Positions 1-8,637 of a stretch of DNA of 26,458 nucleotides are shown here, in pieces; positions within the stretch are counted from its first letter, which is position 1, and the number at the start of each line of letters is the position of its first letter. The notes below the pieces were generated by a model, which made no database searches, had not been told where the DNA came from, and worked only from the letters and a program-made list of their open reading frames with translations. The stretch is taken from positions 1-26,458 of the IMG/VR virus record IMGVR_UViG_3300008050_004398. One strand, written 5' to 3'. The stretch is from a virus. A program made the position numbers and the translations under genes.

Positions 1-2
1 AG

Positions 3-3000
3 AATAAAAAATTACGGAACCGGATTAGAAACAAGAAAAGAACTATCATCGAAAGAAATATCCGCTTGCAGGCACAGGGATCTGAGGCCGAGAGAGCATG
101 GAAAAGGGCGGAAAAGCTGGCAGAGGGGGAGGACCCGAAGGTAGGCCGTATCAGGGCAGAGTCCACCGAGGGACTGAGGCCCGGCATGAGCCGCATCGAA
201 AGGGCGGAAGCAAGGCTGGAGGACGCGGCATTCTACAACCACTCAGACCTTGTTGCGGCAAAAAACCTTGTCAGCCAGTCGATAACAGCGGGCAGGCGCA
301 TCATGATGGATGTGCAGAAGAACCTCGACGATCTCAAGGAAGCAGGGAAGACGTTCCGCGGTTCGGAGAAGGTGATTCAAAAACACCAATCACAGCTCGA
401 TGAGATCGTCGCAGAGGCAGAGAAACTCAAAGAAACATTCGATGACGATATCGTGAAGTTCGTTGAGACCTGGGAAGGCGCTGTGTTACCCGGTGATATG
501 GGCAGGAAATATTACAGGCTACTCAAAGAGGCAGACAAAATAGACGACAAAATTGATGTACTGGAGACGGCGCATATCAAGTTGAAAAAGCGCATTAATG
601 ATATGCGTGACCGCGACCAGTTCCTCAGAGATGAGGACAAGGCCACCACTGCCGCTCGGCGGGAGTTTCAGAAGGAGATAGACGACTCATACGAGATAGA
701 GATAATGAACACACGGCTCAAGACCGAACTCGTGATGCTTGAAAAGGAACAGGCACGGTCAATGAAGCTGCTCGAAAAGATAGAAGCAAGGGATATCAAA
801 AGACTTCAGAAAGAGGTATCTGACGCCACAGCGGACGCGATCAACCTCGACGAGAGGACTGCAAAAACCCTCCTCTCCGTCCATGAGGCACAGGCCGATC
901 TTGCATTGATGAAACAAAATGTAAGCAATATACAGAGCAAACTTGCAAAAGAGATACGGGCCACAAGCCGCATACCGGGAGACAGGAGTGTGATAGACCT
1001 GCCGGGTCTAAGGGGATATTCCTTCCCGACAGAGATGGCAAATGTCATAAACAAGCAGATCCTGAAGGAAATGCCCCTCCAGTCGAAAACGAAAATTCCC
1101 ATATTTAGCCAGATGTTGAGTTATTTTGACTTTTACCGCTCTATCAGGGCAACGGGTGATGATAGCGCTGTGGGGATACACGGGCTGTTGATGGCATTTG
1201 ATAACCCGAAGGCCACGGCAGAGACTTTTCTCCAGCACTGGAAGGCATGGGGAACTGACGGGGAAAACCTGCTCGGCAGGGCCATTGTAGATTTTAATGA
1301 CCGTGCCATCAGAGAGGGCCGTCTCACATCGGAAGACTGGGCGAGACATGGAGTGCGTATAGGCGGGGAGGAAACTGAATTTTATCTCAGGGGTGCGGGT
1401 GGTCGTATACAGAAATTGCCAATCATCAAGCAGGCCAACAGGGCTTTCGGGTTTTACGGTGATAAGTCACGCCTTGAATGGGCAGACGACTTGCTACAGG
1501 AACAGTTGAGAAACGGCAAGACCCTTACGGAACTTGAGCAGAGTGGGAAACTGAGAGAGATTGCTGAAGGTGTCAACACGGCCACGGGCTGGAACGGTTC
1601 CGACTTTGGTGACATCGGACGGCTCCTGTTGTTTGCCCCACGCTTTTTAGGTGCAAGACTGAACAACCTGCAACGCACGATACAGGCCACGGTCACAGAC
1701 CCTGTGGGTACCGTGGAGGCACTTCCCGGCGTGGGCAGGGCTGCACGGCGTGCGCTGGAAGGTAAGGGTGTAAGGGATATTCCGTTGCAGAACCGGATAG
1801 CCCGCCGTTCCATGCTGCGGTTTATCGGTGGTGCGGCAATGCTGACTTACGGTGTCAACTGGGCACTCGGCAATGAATCGGATTTCCGTGTCCTCGTAAA
1901 GGAGGAAGATAAGGACAGACCCGGTGTGCTGGGCACAAGATGGGTATACAACCCGCAATTCGGACGTATCAGGTTCCGCGGCTCTGAGTACAGTTTTTTC
2001 GGCACATACGACTCCCTTATAAGGGCGATAATCATGAGCGGCACAGGATGGAAAGGCGGCATTGACTCATGGCGCAGCATGGGGTCTGCCGGTGTTGTCC
2101 ACATGTTTGACCAGATAACCGGGGAAGATGTCATGGGCAAATCGGTTGACGCCGACTGGATACCCGACTGGATGCCGGGCAATAGCACAGCCCTTGCGAG
2201 GATCGGAGGACTGCTCCAAGAGCATGTGCCATTTTCCCTTGAAGATTTACCCGATGCTATCAGCCGTGCAGGGGAAGGCGATTATGCAAGTGGAGCGGTA
2301 AAGGCAGGATCGCAGTTCTTTGGTATCCCGAAGGAAACACCCCTCGGCTATAACGATTTAGTCGATGTGATCGCAAGGGAAGAAGGGTTGAATCCCGAAG
2401 AGCTCTCAAGGGGTGATAAAAGAAAGATACATAGTGAACCACGGATGGTGGAATATCTTGATGCTCTCGATATTGAAGAGGTCGGGGTAGATCTCAGTTT
2501 TGAAAATCTCAGGCAGGCTTTGCATGCGGCAGAACAGGATTTGGTTGCCATGATAGAAGCTGGTGCCGATTTAGAAAGGCTGAGTGTTGGGATTGCAAAG
2601 GTAAAGAAACAGAGATGGTCGACCTATGATACCTGGGAGAGGATGGAGAATAACAAGGAAGCTGTAGAGGATATGGAGGAGTGGAAGCCCAACCACATAT
2701 CAGACCATTACGGCCATAAATACTGGACTATCGAGCTTGAGGAAAATCTCGCCACGGGATGGCAGAACTGGGACAAGTTCGAGGCCGATAGGGCCGCAGT
2801 GCTGAGAGAGGCACATGAAGTCGGCGGGGACAAGATGATCAATTACATCCTCAACCCGTCAGGGCCAAACGAACATAACTACCGTAGTATACGTTTTCAA
2901 GACGAGAGGGTAAGAGCCCTTGTTGAGGAATATGAGACAGACCAGGAGATTATGCGGGAATATTTCAACTTTCCCCGTGAGCTCACAGAGGCTGCCCTCG

Positions 3001-3500
3001 CGTACGCTACAGAAGCAGGAATAGATAACGAGATTATGCGTTACCAGGGCTGGCTTGATCTGGGAAAACTCTCCCGTACAGAAAGAAATCAGTTCCTTGA
3101 TTTGGCTAAATGGGACCCGGCAGAATTTCCGAAAGATCCCGCCAAGCAGGCTGAGATTGAAAAAGCCAGAGAGGTCAAAAAAGCAATATCGGACCTAGAT
3201 AAATATAAAATAGCTTTCCGAGCAGACCCTGAGAACTGGTATATCGAAGCGAAATTATGGAAATGGGGCAAGCTCACCGCACCACAAAATCCCATTGTAA
3301 AAAATATGAAAAGATTAATGATGGAAAGATCAGATGCGGAGGGCAACCTTGGCTATTACCAACTTGCAGACATAGAGGAATTGATACAGTCAGTAAGGGC
3401 GGCGATTGAACAGAACACTGATCCGGATAAACAATTGGAAGAGATTGTTGACGAACACCTGTTACAGTTAAGCCAACAACTGGGTGTAGGTGGTGATTGA
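3..3500 (+). CDS. Giant phage polyprotein, C-terminal part (5' partial)
   Basis: The frame is open from the first bases of the window, so the true start lies upstream; the TTG at 66 is only the first in-frame start-like codon. About 1,165 residues are visible. Counting from position 3, roughly residues 90-320 are charged helical or coiled-coil sequence. A conserved core follows: a segment containing LRGYSFPTEMANVINK, then LLLFAPRFLGARLN (near 541-555), a hydrophobic stretch (near 605-625), and QFGRIRFRGSEYSFFGTYDS. From memory, this order matches the C-terminal module of very large proteins in environmental phages, often fused to other enzymatic domains. It lies directly before the scaffold and capsid genes, so a virion or head-morphogenesis role is inferred. 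No catalytic motif is visible in this part. Confidence 0.8.
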   Translation, partial: NKKLRNRIRNKKRTIIERNIRLQAQGSEAERAWKRAEKLAEGEDPKVGRIRAESTEGLRPGMSRIERAEARLEDAAFYNHSDLVAAKNLVSQSITAGRRIMMDVQKNLDDLKEAGKTFRGSEKVIQKHQSQLDEIVAEAEKLKETFDDDIVKFVETWEGAVLPGDMGRKYYRLLKEADKIDDKIDVLETAHIKLKKRINDMRDRDQFLRDEDKATTAARREFQKEIDDSYEIEIMNTRLKTELVMLEKEQARSMKLLEKIEARDIKRLQKEVSDATADAINLDERTAKTLLSVHEAQADLALMKQNVSNIQSKLAKEIRATSRIPGDRSVIDLPGLRGYSFPTEMANVINKQILKEMPLQSKTKIPIFSQMLSYFDFYRSIRATGDDSAVGIHGLLMAFDNPKATAETFLQHWKAWGTDGENLLGRAIVDFNDRAIREGRLTSEDWARHGVRIGGEETEFYLRGAGGRIQKLPIIKQANRAFGFYGDKSRLEWADDLLQEQLRNGKTLTELEQSGKLREIAEGVNTATGWNGSDFGDIGRLLLFAPRFLGARLNNLQRTIQATVTDPVGTVEALPGVGRAARRALEGKGVRDIPLQNRIARRSMLRFIGGAAMLTYGVNWALGNESDFRVLVKEEDKDRPGVLGTRWVYNPQFGRIRFRGSEYSFFGTYDSLIRAIIMSGTGWKGGIDSWRSMGSAGVVHMFDQITGEDVMGKSVDADWIPDWMPGNSTALARIGGLLQEHVPFSLEDLPDAISRAGEGDYASGAVKAGSQFFGIPKETPLGYNDLVDVIAREEGLNPEELSRGDKRKIHSEPRMVEYLDALDIEEVGVDLSFENLRQALHAAEQDLVAMIEAGADLERLSVGIAKVKKQRWSTYDTWERMENNKEAVEDMEEWKPNHISDHYGHKYWTIELEENLATGWQNWDKFEADRAAVLREAHEVGGDKMINYILNPSGPNEHNYRSIRFQDERVRALVEEYETDQEIMREYFNFPRELTEAALAYATEAGIDNEIMRYQGWLDLGKLSRTERNQFLDLAKWDPAEFPKDPAKQAEIEKAREVKKAISDLDKYKIAFRADPENWYIEAKLWKWGKLTAPQNPIVKNMKRLMMERSDAEGNLGYYQLADIEELIQSVRAAIEQNTDPDKQLEEIVDEHLLQLSQQLGVGGD

Positions 3501-3558
3501 CATGAATTTGATGGGAGTTTTAAACTAGGGACAGTACAGACCCTAAAGGGGACGATGT

Positions 3559-4380
3559 ATGACAATGGAAAACGGAACGGCGGGTTTTGATACCCCGCCA
3601 CCGGAAGCAACAGTTAACGGAGCTGGCCAGCTTGCTCCCGAACCTAACGCTGTTACAGGGTTAGCGCCCGTATCACCGGAGGGGACGGCGGAACAACAGC
3701 CCAGTTACGAGACTTTGCAGGCGCGGGTAACCGAACTGGAAGCAGAGAATGCCAAGCAGGCCAATGATTACAAGGCCATGCAGGGCAGGATGCGAAGCCA
3801 GCAGGGAGAAGAGTCAAAGATTGAACAGCTCTCTGAAGCAGTGCTTAATACGCAGGAGCTGTTACACGCGTTTATGCGACATCAGGGGACGCAGGACGAA
3901 GAGCAGTTCACGCAAGACCTTCAGAAAGTCGAGACCAATGCGACGAACCGAAGGCAGAACTCCACCTTCCAGCGCACATCCCAGTTGATGATCGACGAGA
4001 TCAGCCAGATAGTAAGAGATGCAGGGCTCTCTTTAGAGTCAGCTCCCGAACTGGAGGAATTCCGCCAGTTATGGGGGCCGGCTTATGACAGTAAGGATAT
4101 CGCAGGGCTATACCAGGCACAGGCATCATTCAACAGGGTGATGCGTGAGCTGGAGAGAACCCGGCGTGAAGAAGCTGAAAGTGGTATTGAAGGGCGTATA
4201 AGGAAGGCTCTTGAGGAGCATGGCGTCAATGCGTTGGATCTGGATTCAACACCATCGGCACCGGCTTCCATGAACGGGAACAACCTTCTTTCACGGCTTG
4301 GCAACTCTGATATGGCGGTCTCACGGGATGAGATAACACAGGCGGCGGAAATGCTTAAAAAGCAGGGAGTCCGCTTTTAG
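3559..4380 (+). CDS. Scaffold-like capsid assembly protein
   Basis: A 273-residue acidic, Gln/Glu-rich protein lies immediately before the major capsid gene, the usual place for a phage scaffolding protein. The first 50 residues are Pro/Ala-rich and probably disordered. Residues about 52-80 (ARVTELEAENAKQANDYKA) form a short coiled coil, and the rest is helical and charged. The ATG at 3559 follows an AAAGGGGA ribosome site at 3545-3552. The C-terminus is short and basic-hydrophobic (MLKKQGVRF), a plausible capsid-binding tail. The assignment rests on position and composition, not on a diagnostic motif. No protease is visible beside it. Confidence 0.7.
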   Translation: MTMENGTAGFDTPPPEATVNGAGQLAPEPNAVTGLAPVSPEGTAEQQPSYETLQARVTELEAENAKQANDYKAMQGRMRSQQGEESKIEQLSEAVLNTQELLHAFMRHQGTQDEEQFTQDLQKVETNATNRRQNSTFQRTSQLMIDEISQIVRDAGLSLESAPELEEFRQLWGPAYDSKDIAGLYQAQASFNRVMRELERTRREEAESGIEGRIRKALEEHGVNALDLDSTPSAPASMNGNNLLSRLGNSDMAVSRDEITQAAEMLKKQGVRF

Positions 4381-4402
4381 TCATATTTAAGGAGTTACCG
4401 GT

Positions 4403-5323
4403 ATGGCAGCAGGTAATACGATTACCGATAGCCTTGCTGACTCTATTCCGACGATGATCGCTTCCGCGAGAATCGTGAGAGAGTTTGCGGGCGTAATGCC
4501 TAATCTCGTCGATAGGCAAAGACTCGACGAAAACACAGGAACAGTCTGGAACGAGGTTTCCATGGCGAAACTTTCCGCACAGGCAGTCACCGAGAGCACT
4601 GAGCTTGATAACCCCCAGCAGATGAGCGACACGCTCTTCTCGATCACCCCGACAGTGATTGGTGTTCACACCATAATCACCGACAGGGTCGCATTGAGGA
4701 TTGCTGCCAACGCTTACGCGCAGACAGGGTCCCTTGCCCAGAACGCTATTGAGCGAAAGAAAGACCAGGACGGCCTCACGGCAATTGACGGGGCGACAAC
4801 ATCTCTTGGCGCCGCGGGCGCGGGGCTTGACACAAGTGACATCAGCTCGGCGGCATACAGGATCACGTCAAATACGACGGAGCCTGCTCCCGCCACGGCA
4901 CCGATTCACGGTGTGTTCCATGGTTTTCAGCTAGCAGACATCGACTTCCAGTTGACGAACCCTGGCATTTCCGTGGTTTCCAGCGGCACTATTGCGGAAG
5001 CACAGGCCGGCGCACCTCTCACGAGCGGCATTGCGGCAGAGGCTTTCCAGAACCGTTACAGGGGCAATATCGCGGGAGCCCGACTCTATGAGGACGGCAA
5101 CCTGACGATTGACAGCTCCGATGATGCGAAGGGCGGCGTATTCAGCCAGATGGCCCTTGTCCTCGTAGAGGGCAGGTCACCATATGTTGAGACGAAGCGG
5201 ATGCCCGAGCTTGGCGGTGGTGCGACTGCGCTATTCCACTATGATGAGTACGCATATGGCGAGAGGTCTTCGGGCAACTGGCTCTATGAGGTCGTCTCGG
5301 ACGCACTCGCCCCGGCTGGATAG
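4403..5323 (+). CDS. Major capsid protein, HK97-fold (N4 gp56-like type)
   Basis: This 306-residue protein has features I associate with a widespread phage major capsid family: an N-terminal stretch beginning TITDSLADSIPTMIASAR, a VDRQRLDENTGTVWNE segment, the DNPQQMSDTLFSITPTVIG block, and AQNAIERKKDQDGLTAIDG near residue 115-130. The C-terminal part is beta-rich and ends with a conserved-looking FHYDEYAYGERSSGNWLYEV segment. It follows the scaffold gene by 22 bp and has a strong AAGGAG site at 4389-4394. It would form the icosahedral shell. HK97 fold is inferred from family memory. The next gene begins 2 bp after its stop. Confidence 0.85.
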   Translation: MAAGNTITDSLADSIPTMIASARIVREFAGVMPNLVDRQRLDENTGTVWNEVSMAKLSAQAVTESTELDNPQQMSDTLFSITPTVIGVHTIITDRVALRIAANAYAQTGSLAQNAIERKKDQDGLTAIDGATTSLGAAGAGLDTSDISSAAYRITSNTTEPAPATAPIHGVFHGFQLADIDFQLTNPGISVVSSGTIAEAQAGAPLTSGIAAEAFQNRYRGNIAGARLYEDGNLTIDSSDDAKGGVFSQMALVLVEGRSPYVETKRMPELGGGATALFHYDEYAYGERSSGNWLYEVVSDALAPAG

Positions 5324-5325
5324 AT

Positions 5326-5535
5326 TTGAACGCCCGCCGCGAGGCATGGGCCGCAAGGCATGGGCCGATACCGAAGGGTTGGATTGTTCATAACATGAAT
5401 GGCAATATGGAGGATAACAGGCTGGAGAACCTGGCCTGTATCCCCCGTAAGACAGAAAACATAAGCCAAGTAGTCGCTCCCTACAGGAAGCGTATAAGGA
5501 AACTGGAGCTACAGCTTCAGAAGGAAAATAGGTAA
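5326..5535 (+). CDS. Tiny HNH-like (His-Me finger) protein, probably catalytically altered
   Basis: A 69-residue protein starts with TTG 2 bp after the capsid stop. Residues 7-35 (WAARHGPIPKGWIVHNMNGN followed by MEDNRLENL) match the core of small phage HNH endonucleases, which usually read GPIPxGxxxHHxNGxxxDNRxENL. The second His of the HH pair, the residue expected to act as general base, is Asn here. The N-terminal half of a typical HNH protein is missing, and the C-terminus (KRIRKLELQLQKENR) is a short charged helix. No ribosome site is evident, so translation is probably coupled to the capsid gene. It could be a decayed homing nuclease or a repurposed DNA-binding fold. The next gene overlaps its stop by 1 bp (TAATG). 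Confidence 0.6.
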   Translation: MNARREAWAARHGPIPKGWIVHNMNGNMEDNRLENLACIPRKTENISQVVAPYRKRIRKLELQLQKENR

Positions 5536-6290
5536 TGGCAGAAGTACATGGCGCAAATGGACGGATAGAGATATTTGAAGATTTTCTAGCAGGTGAGGAC
5601 ATCGTTGCCGCAACGGCAGCGTCCCGCACCTTCGGGAGTTCCGGCCTACGGGTTATCGGGCAGGGAATTGCGGAGACAGACTCCGGGATCACTGTTCTTG
5701 AATCTGACGGCCTCAATGGTGTCGGGGTACTTACCACGACAAACGAAGACGCACATAGCTGTGGTCTCACAACAGGGTTGGTATTTGATGTGGGCAAGAT
5801 GGCTCCCATCGTTGCTGAGTGCAGGGTGCAGTTTGCCGATATGGATACAAAGGCATTCTGGTTCGGCTTTAGTGACGTGAATGGTGACACCTCGATCCTT
5901 GAAGGTGAACAGCTTGTTGCGGCAAGCGGGACTTTAACCCTTTCAGCATCTGACCTGTGCGGGTTCCTGCTTGATGCGGAAGCCACAGATGACGAAGACT
6001 GGATCATGGCCTACAACGGTGGGACAACTACCGGGGAGACCACGATTTCCAACATCGACGCAGATGATGACGCAGTGGCTGGAGAGTTCCAGATATTGCG
6101 TCTTGAAATTGCGAATAACGGGACGGCACGATGGTACGTTGACGGTGTGCTCAAGCAGACCACGACAGGTGCCGTGTCTACAAGCACGGATCTTGCCCTG
6201 GTAACCATGATAGAGGCACGGAGTGCCGCAATTGAGTATGCTTACCTTGACTACATCTATGTCTCGGCTAATCGTGACTGGACTGTCTAG
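5535..6290 (+). CDS. Probable capsid decoration or minor virion protein, beta-sandwich
   Basis: This 251-residue protein directly follows the capsid and HNH-like genes and overlaps the preceding stop by one base. It is Gly/Thr/Asp-rich with alternating beta patterns, for example AFWFGFSDVNGDTSI and LRLEIANNGTARWYVDGVLK. The second pattern, a strand followed by a 'WYVDGV' turn, is typical of concanavalin A-like lectin/glucanase sandwiches. The C-terminal YAYLDYIYVSANRD resembles the last strand of that fold. Position suggests a head decoration protein. Function is inferred from fold-like pattern and location only; no catalytic residues are apparent. Confidence 0.6.
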   Translation: MAEVHGANGRIEIFEDFLAGEDIVAATAASRTFGSSGLRVIGQGIAETDSGITVLESDGLNGVGVLTTTNEDAHSCGLTTGLVFDVGKMAPIVAECRVQFADMDTKAFWFGFSDVNGDTSILEGEQLVAASGTLTLSASDLCGFLLDAEATDDEDWIMAYNGGTTTGETTISNIDADDDAVAGEFQILRLEIANNGTARWYVDGVLKQTTTGAVSTSTDLALVTMIEARSAAIEYAYLDYIYVSANRDWTV

Positions 6291-6298
6291 GAGGGCTG

Positions 6299-6721
6299 GT
6301 GGCAGCACTCGTTGAGCTTGAAACAACTGATATATGGAGTCATGAGCCGTGCTGGTATCTCGGTGAGTTTAACCGGGCGGCTCCTGATTCCCATGGACTT
6401 CGCAGAATACAGGCCATAACGGTGATCCGGCATGACCGCAGGGTAAAGCTGACCCGTGACCTCGGGGACGCACGGCTTTTCGGAGACGAGTTCCAGCTTA
6501 TATGCGGTGTTCCTGACGGCAAGGGCGGTGGTGAGGCTTTATACACGGTAGAAGAGGCACTTGAGATGGCAAGGCAGATGAACACAGCCCCGCCGCCGAG
6601 GCCTGAGTTGAAACCCAGGGACTGGAACAAGGTCTTCTGGGACAACGTGGAAGAAAAGGAAAAATGGAAGCGCGGTGCGAGTGTATTCGGGCCGGAATAT
6701 AAGAAGCAGAGGAATTCATGA
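6299..6721 (+). CDS. Hypothetical virion-operon protein
   Basis: A 140-residue protein with a GTG start at 6299 and a strong AGGAGGG site at 6289-6295. I do not recognise the family. The first 75 residues mix strands with Trp, Cys and Arg (LETTDIWSHEPCWYLGEF; RDLGDARLFGDEFQLICG). A helix with 'YTVEEALEMARQMN' follows, then a Pro-rich linker and a basic tail (EEKEKWKRGASVFGPEYKKQ). Its place between the decoration protein and a zinc-finger protein suggests a small head or connector accessory. The stop overlaps the next start (ATGA). Confidence 0.6.
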   Translation: MAALVELETTDIWSHEPCWYLGEFNRAAPDSHGLRRIQAITVIRHDRRVKLTRDLGDARLFGDEFQLICGVPDGKGGGEALYTVEEALEMARQMNTAPPPRPELKPRDWNKVFWDNVEEKEKWKRGASVFGPEYKKQRNS

Positions 6722-7272
6722 CGACAAATAACCAACCTGCACTTGAAGAAATGATGAGGGATGCGGAAATAGCCGAGGAGCCAGGTAACATGGCACCGGG
6801 AACGGTCATCAGTGCAACCGCTGATATGACCATGAGCGCCGCGGAGCTTCAGTCGGCAGGCTATGTCTATGTCTACGACACAAGGACGGGGGACCGTTCA
6901 GTTGTCAACCGTAATATGCTCCAGCAGCAGTTGGAGAAGCGCCGTGATGACAACTCCTATGCCTTCTCAACGAGGAAACCCGAAGGGGTTGAGCCCATCA
7001 GGGGGGCGCTGAAGTGCTTCCTCCATGATGACGAGCCCGACAGGGAAAAGTACAACAGAATGGGATTTGTCCATTGCACAAAATCCAATTTCCTGACGGA
7101 GATGGACAGGGAAAGGCATCTCAGGACAAGGCACCCGAGGGCATATGCCGCCCTTGAGAATGAGAGGACAAGGGCAGACCGTGACGCCGAGAGGCTTGAG
7201 CGGATAGCCCTCACAGAGACCATCAGGAACATGGCAGGGCCAGAAAACAGAGGTGGCAAGAATGGTAAGTAA
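6718..7272 (+). CDS. Zinc-finger-containing phage protein
   Basis: A 184-residue protein begins at an ATG overlapping the preceding stop. Residues 100-139 carry C100, H103, C120, H134 and H139, with MDRERHLRTRHP ending the unit like a C2H2 finger (His-x4-His). A strongly charged helix (ALENERTRADRDAERLERIA) follows. The N-terminus is acidic and the middle contains a beta stretch (YVYVYDTRTGDRSVVN). Such a finger in a structural operon could stabilise a small fold or bind nucleic acid or another virion protein; which is unknown. The gene overlaps the next one by 11 bp if that starts at 7262. Confidence 0.65.
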   Translation: MTTNNQPALEEMMRDAEIAEEPGNMAPGTVISATADMTMSAAELQSAGYVYVYDTRTGDRSVVNRNMLQQQLEKRRDDNSYAFSTRKPEGVEPIRGALKCFLHDDEPDREKYNRMGFVHCTKSNFLTEMDRERHLRTRHPRAYAALENERTRADRDAERLERIALTETIRNMAGPENRGGKNGK

Positions 7273-7573
7273 CAGTTTTTCACCGTTACCAGGGACATTA
7301 GTACAGCAGGCGGTCACCGACACCGCCAGTGGCATCGGTTCAGGCAATATTCCCAGCGGAAGCAGGTATGCGGAGGGGTTCGTCAGGACTGCCGCCATCG
7401 TGGAAACACGGGACGGCACTACTCCGACAGCCACGAAGGGAACGCAGTGGGATGCGGGTGATTTAATTATCCTGCGAAGCAGGCGTGAGATAGTGAACTT
7501 CAGCGCAGTAGAGCAGACATCCACGGATGCCTCTATTGACTGGCAGTTCTACAACAGGGCTCCGGGTAAGTAG
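7262..7573 (+). CDS. Small virion-associated protein, unknown
   Basis: I choose the ATG at 7262, which has an AGAGG site at 7248-7253 inside the preceding gene; an in-frame GTG at 7253 is an alternative. The 103-residue product is Ser/Thr/Gly-rich with beta patterns (RYAEGFVRTAAIVETRDG; GDLIILRSRREIVNFSAV) and no Cys. I do not recognise it. Size, composition and position suggest a small decoration or fibre-base protein. A fibre-like gene follows after 2 bp. Confidence 0.6.
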   Translation: MVSNSFSPLPGTLVQQAVTDTASGIGSGNIPSGSRYAEGFVRTAAIVETRDGTTPTATKGTQWDAGDLIILRSRREIVNFSAVEQTSTDASIDWQFYNRAPGK

Positions 7574-7575
7574 CT

Positions 7576-8637
7576 ATGGCAGGAGCATATATCCCGCCGG
7601 GCATTGCAGCAGCAGCATCAGGAGACATCACGGCGGTTACCGCGGGAGTCGGCCTTTCCGGAGGCGGGGCTTCTGGTGATGTAACCCTTACCCTTGATCT
7701 CTCGGAACTCAGTGCTGTTACCCCTGCAAACGGGGACAGCCTTGCGACTATAGACTCTGATGGTGCCAACGAGCAGCTCACGACAGTTGCCGCACTTGCA
7801 ACACTGTTTGCAGGTGACGGGCTTGCGGCGTCGAGTTCCGTACTGGGACTTGACCTTGTATCCAACGGCGGCCTTGAGATCTCAAGTAACAAGCTACAGG
7901 TGGCTACAGGAATCTCACAGTACGATGTCGCCCAGTTCGCGGCATCCGTTGCAGATGATGATTTCCTCAGGATAGACGGCACCGCCGTAGAGGGGCGCAG
8001 TGCGGCAGAGGTGTTAAGTGATATCTCGGCTGCTCCTGCGGCAGGGGATAGCAATATTGTCACTACGGGCGCACTAGACTCTGGTTCTATTACTTCTAAC
8101 TTTGGAACTATCAATAATGGCTCTTCAACCATTACTACTACAGGTGCTGCTGACTTAGGTGCTACAACTGTAGATAGTTTGACATCAACAGGTGATGTAA
8201 CCATTGCTGATGGCAAGGGAATTATACTCGACAGCACCCCTGCTGATGATGCATACACTGGCATATATGGCAACTTTGCCAACGCAACTGGGTCCACCAT
8301 TACAAAAGGTCAGGTCGTATACATGACAGGGACAGCGAATCAGGTGGCTCCTGCGAGGGCCAATGCTGCTGGAACTATGCCAGCGGTAGCTATGGCTATT
8401 GCTGATGTTGCAAATGGTGCGACTGGAAATTTCTTAATGTATGGATTTGCCCATGATGCGTCTGCCTTCATTTCATTGACCATAGGTGGAGAGGCATATG
8501 TATCAGATACTGCTGCCGGGGCGTTAGATGCCACCGCTCCAGCAGACGATGGTGAATTTGTACAGATTATTGGAGTGGGTATGCACGGCGACAAGCTGTT
8601 CTTCAATCCCCAACTGCCGATGGTCGAGATTGCCTGA
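7576..8637 (+). CDS. Fibre-like virion protein
   Basis: A 353-residue, Ala/Gly/Ser/Thr-rich protein with almost no Lys or Arg in its first half. Residues 16-45 (GDITAVTAGVGLSGGG and ASGDVTLTLDLSEL) are a motif very common at the base of phage fibres. The middle (TGALDSGSITSNFGTINNGS) has the strand-turn pattern of triple-stranded beta fibres. The C-terminal third (GIYGNFANATGSTITKGQVVYMTG onward) looks like a compact beta domain of the kind seen in capsid-cement or fibre-tip proteins. Codons in about 8065-8560 are clearly more A/T-rich than in the first 480 bp, suggesting recent module exchange. It may be a head fibre or tail fibre; position among head genes slightly favours a head fibre. Confidence 0.65.
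   Translation: MAGAYIPPGIAAAASGDITAVTAGVGLSGGGASGDVTLTLDLSELSAVTPANGDSLATIDSDGANEQLTTVAALATLFAGDGLAASSSVLGLDLVSNGGLEISSNKLQVATGISQYDVAQFAASVADDDFLRIDGTAVEGRSAAEVLSDISAAPAAGDSNIVTTGALDSGSITSNFGTINNGSSTITTTGAADLGATTVDSLTSTGDVTIADGKGIILDSTPADDAYTGIYGNFANATGSTITKGQVVYMTGTANQVAPARANAAGTMPAVAMAIADVANGATGNFLMYGFAHDASAFISLTIGGEAYVSDTAAGALDATAPADDGEFVQIIGVGMHGDKLFFNPQLPMVEIA

Noticed and set aside
3501-3558. TAGGG/CCCTA hairpin before the scaffold gene as a terminator
   Set aside because: Only five pairs and no T-run; its second arm adjoins the ribosome site of the scaffold gene.
5231-6007. 258-residue minus-strand open frame opposite the capsid end and decoration protein
   Set aside because: It lies antisense to well-supported genes, is Ser/Pro/Arg-rich in the manner of shadow frames and has no ribosome site or neighbours on that strand.
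7533-8300. 255-residue minus-strand open frame opposite the fibre-like gene
   Set aside because: Its length follows from the stop-poor reverse of a Gly/Ala/Thr-rich gene; the composition is repetitive Ser/Pro/Ala/Val.
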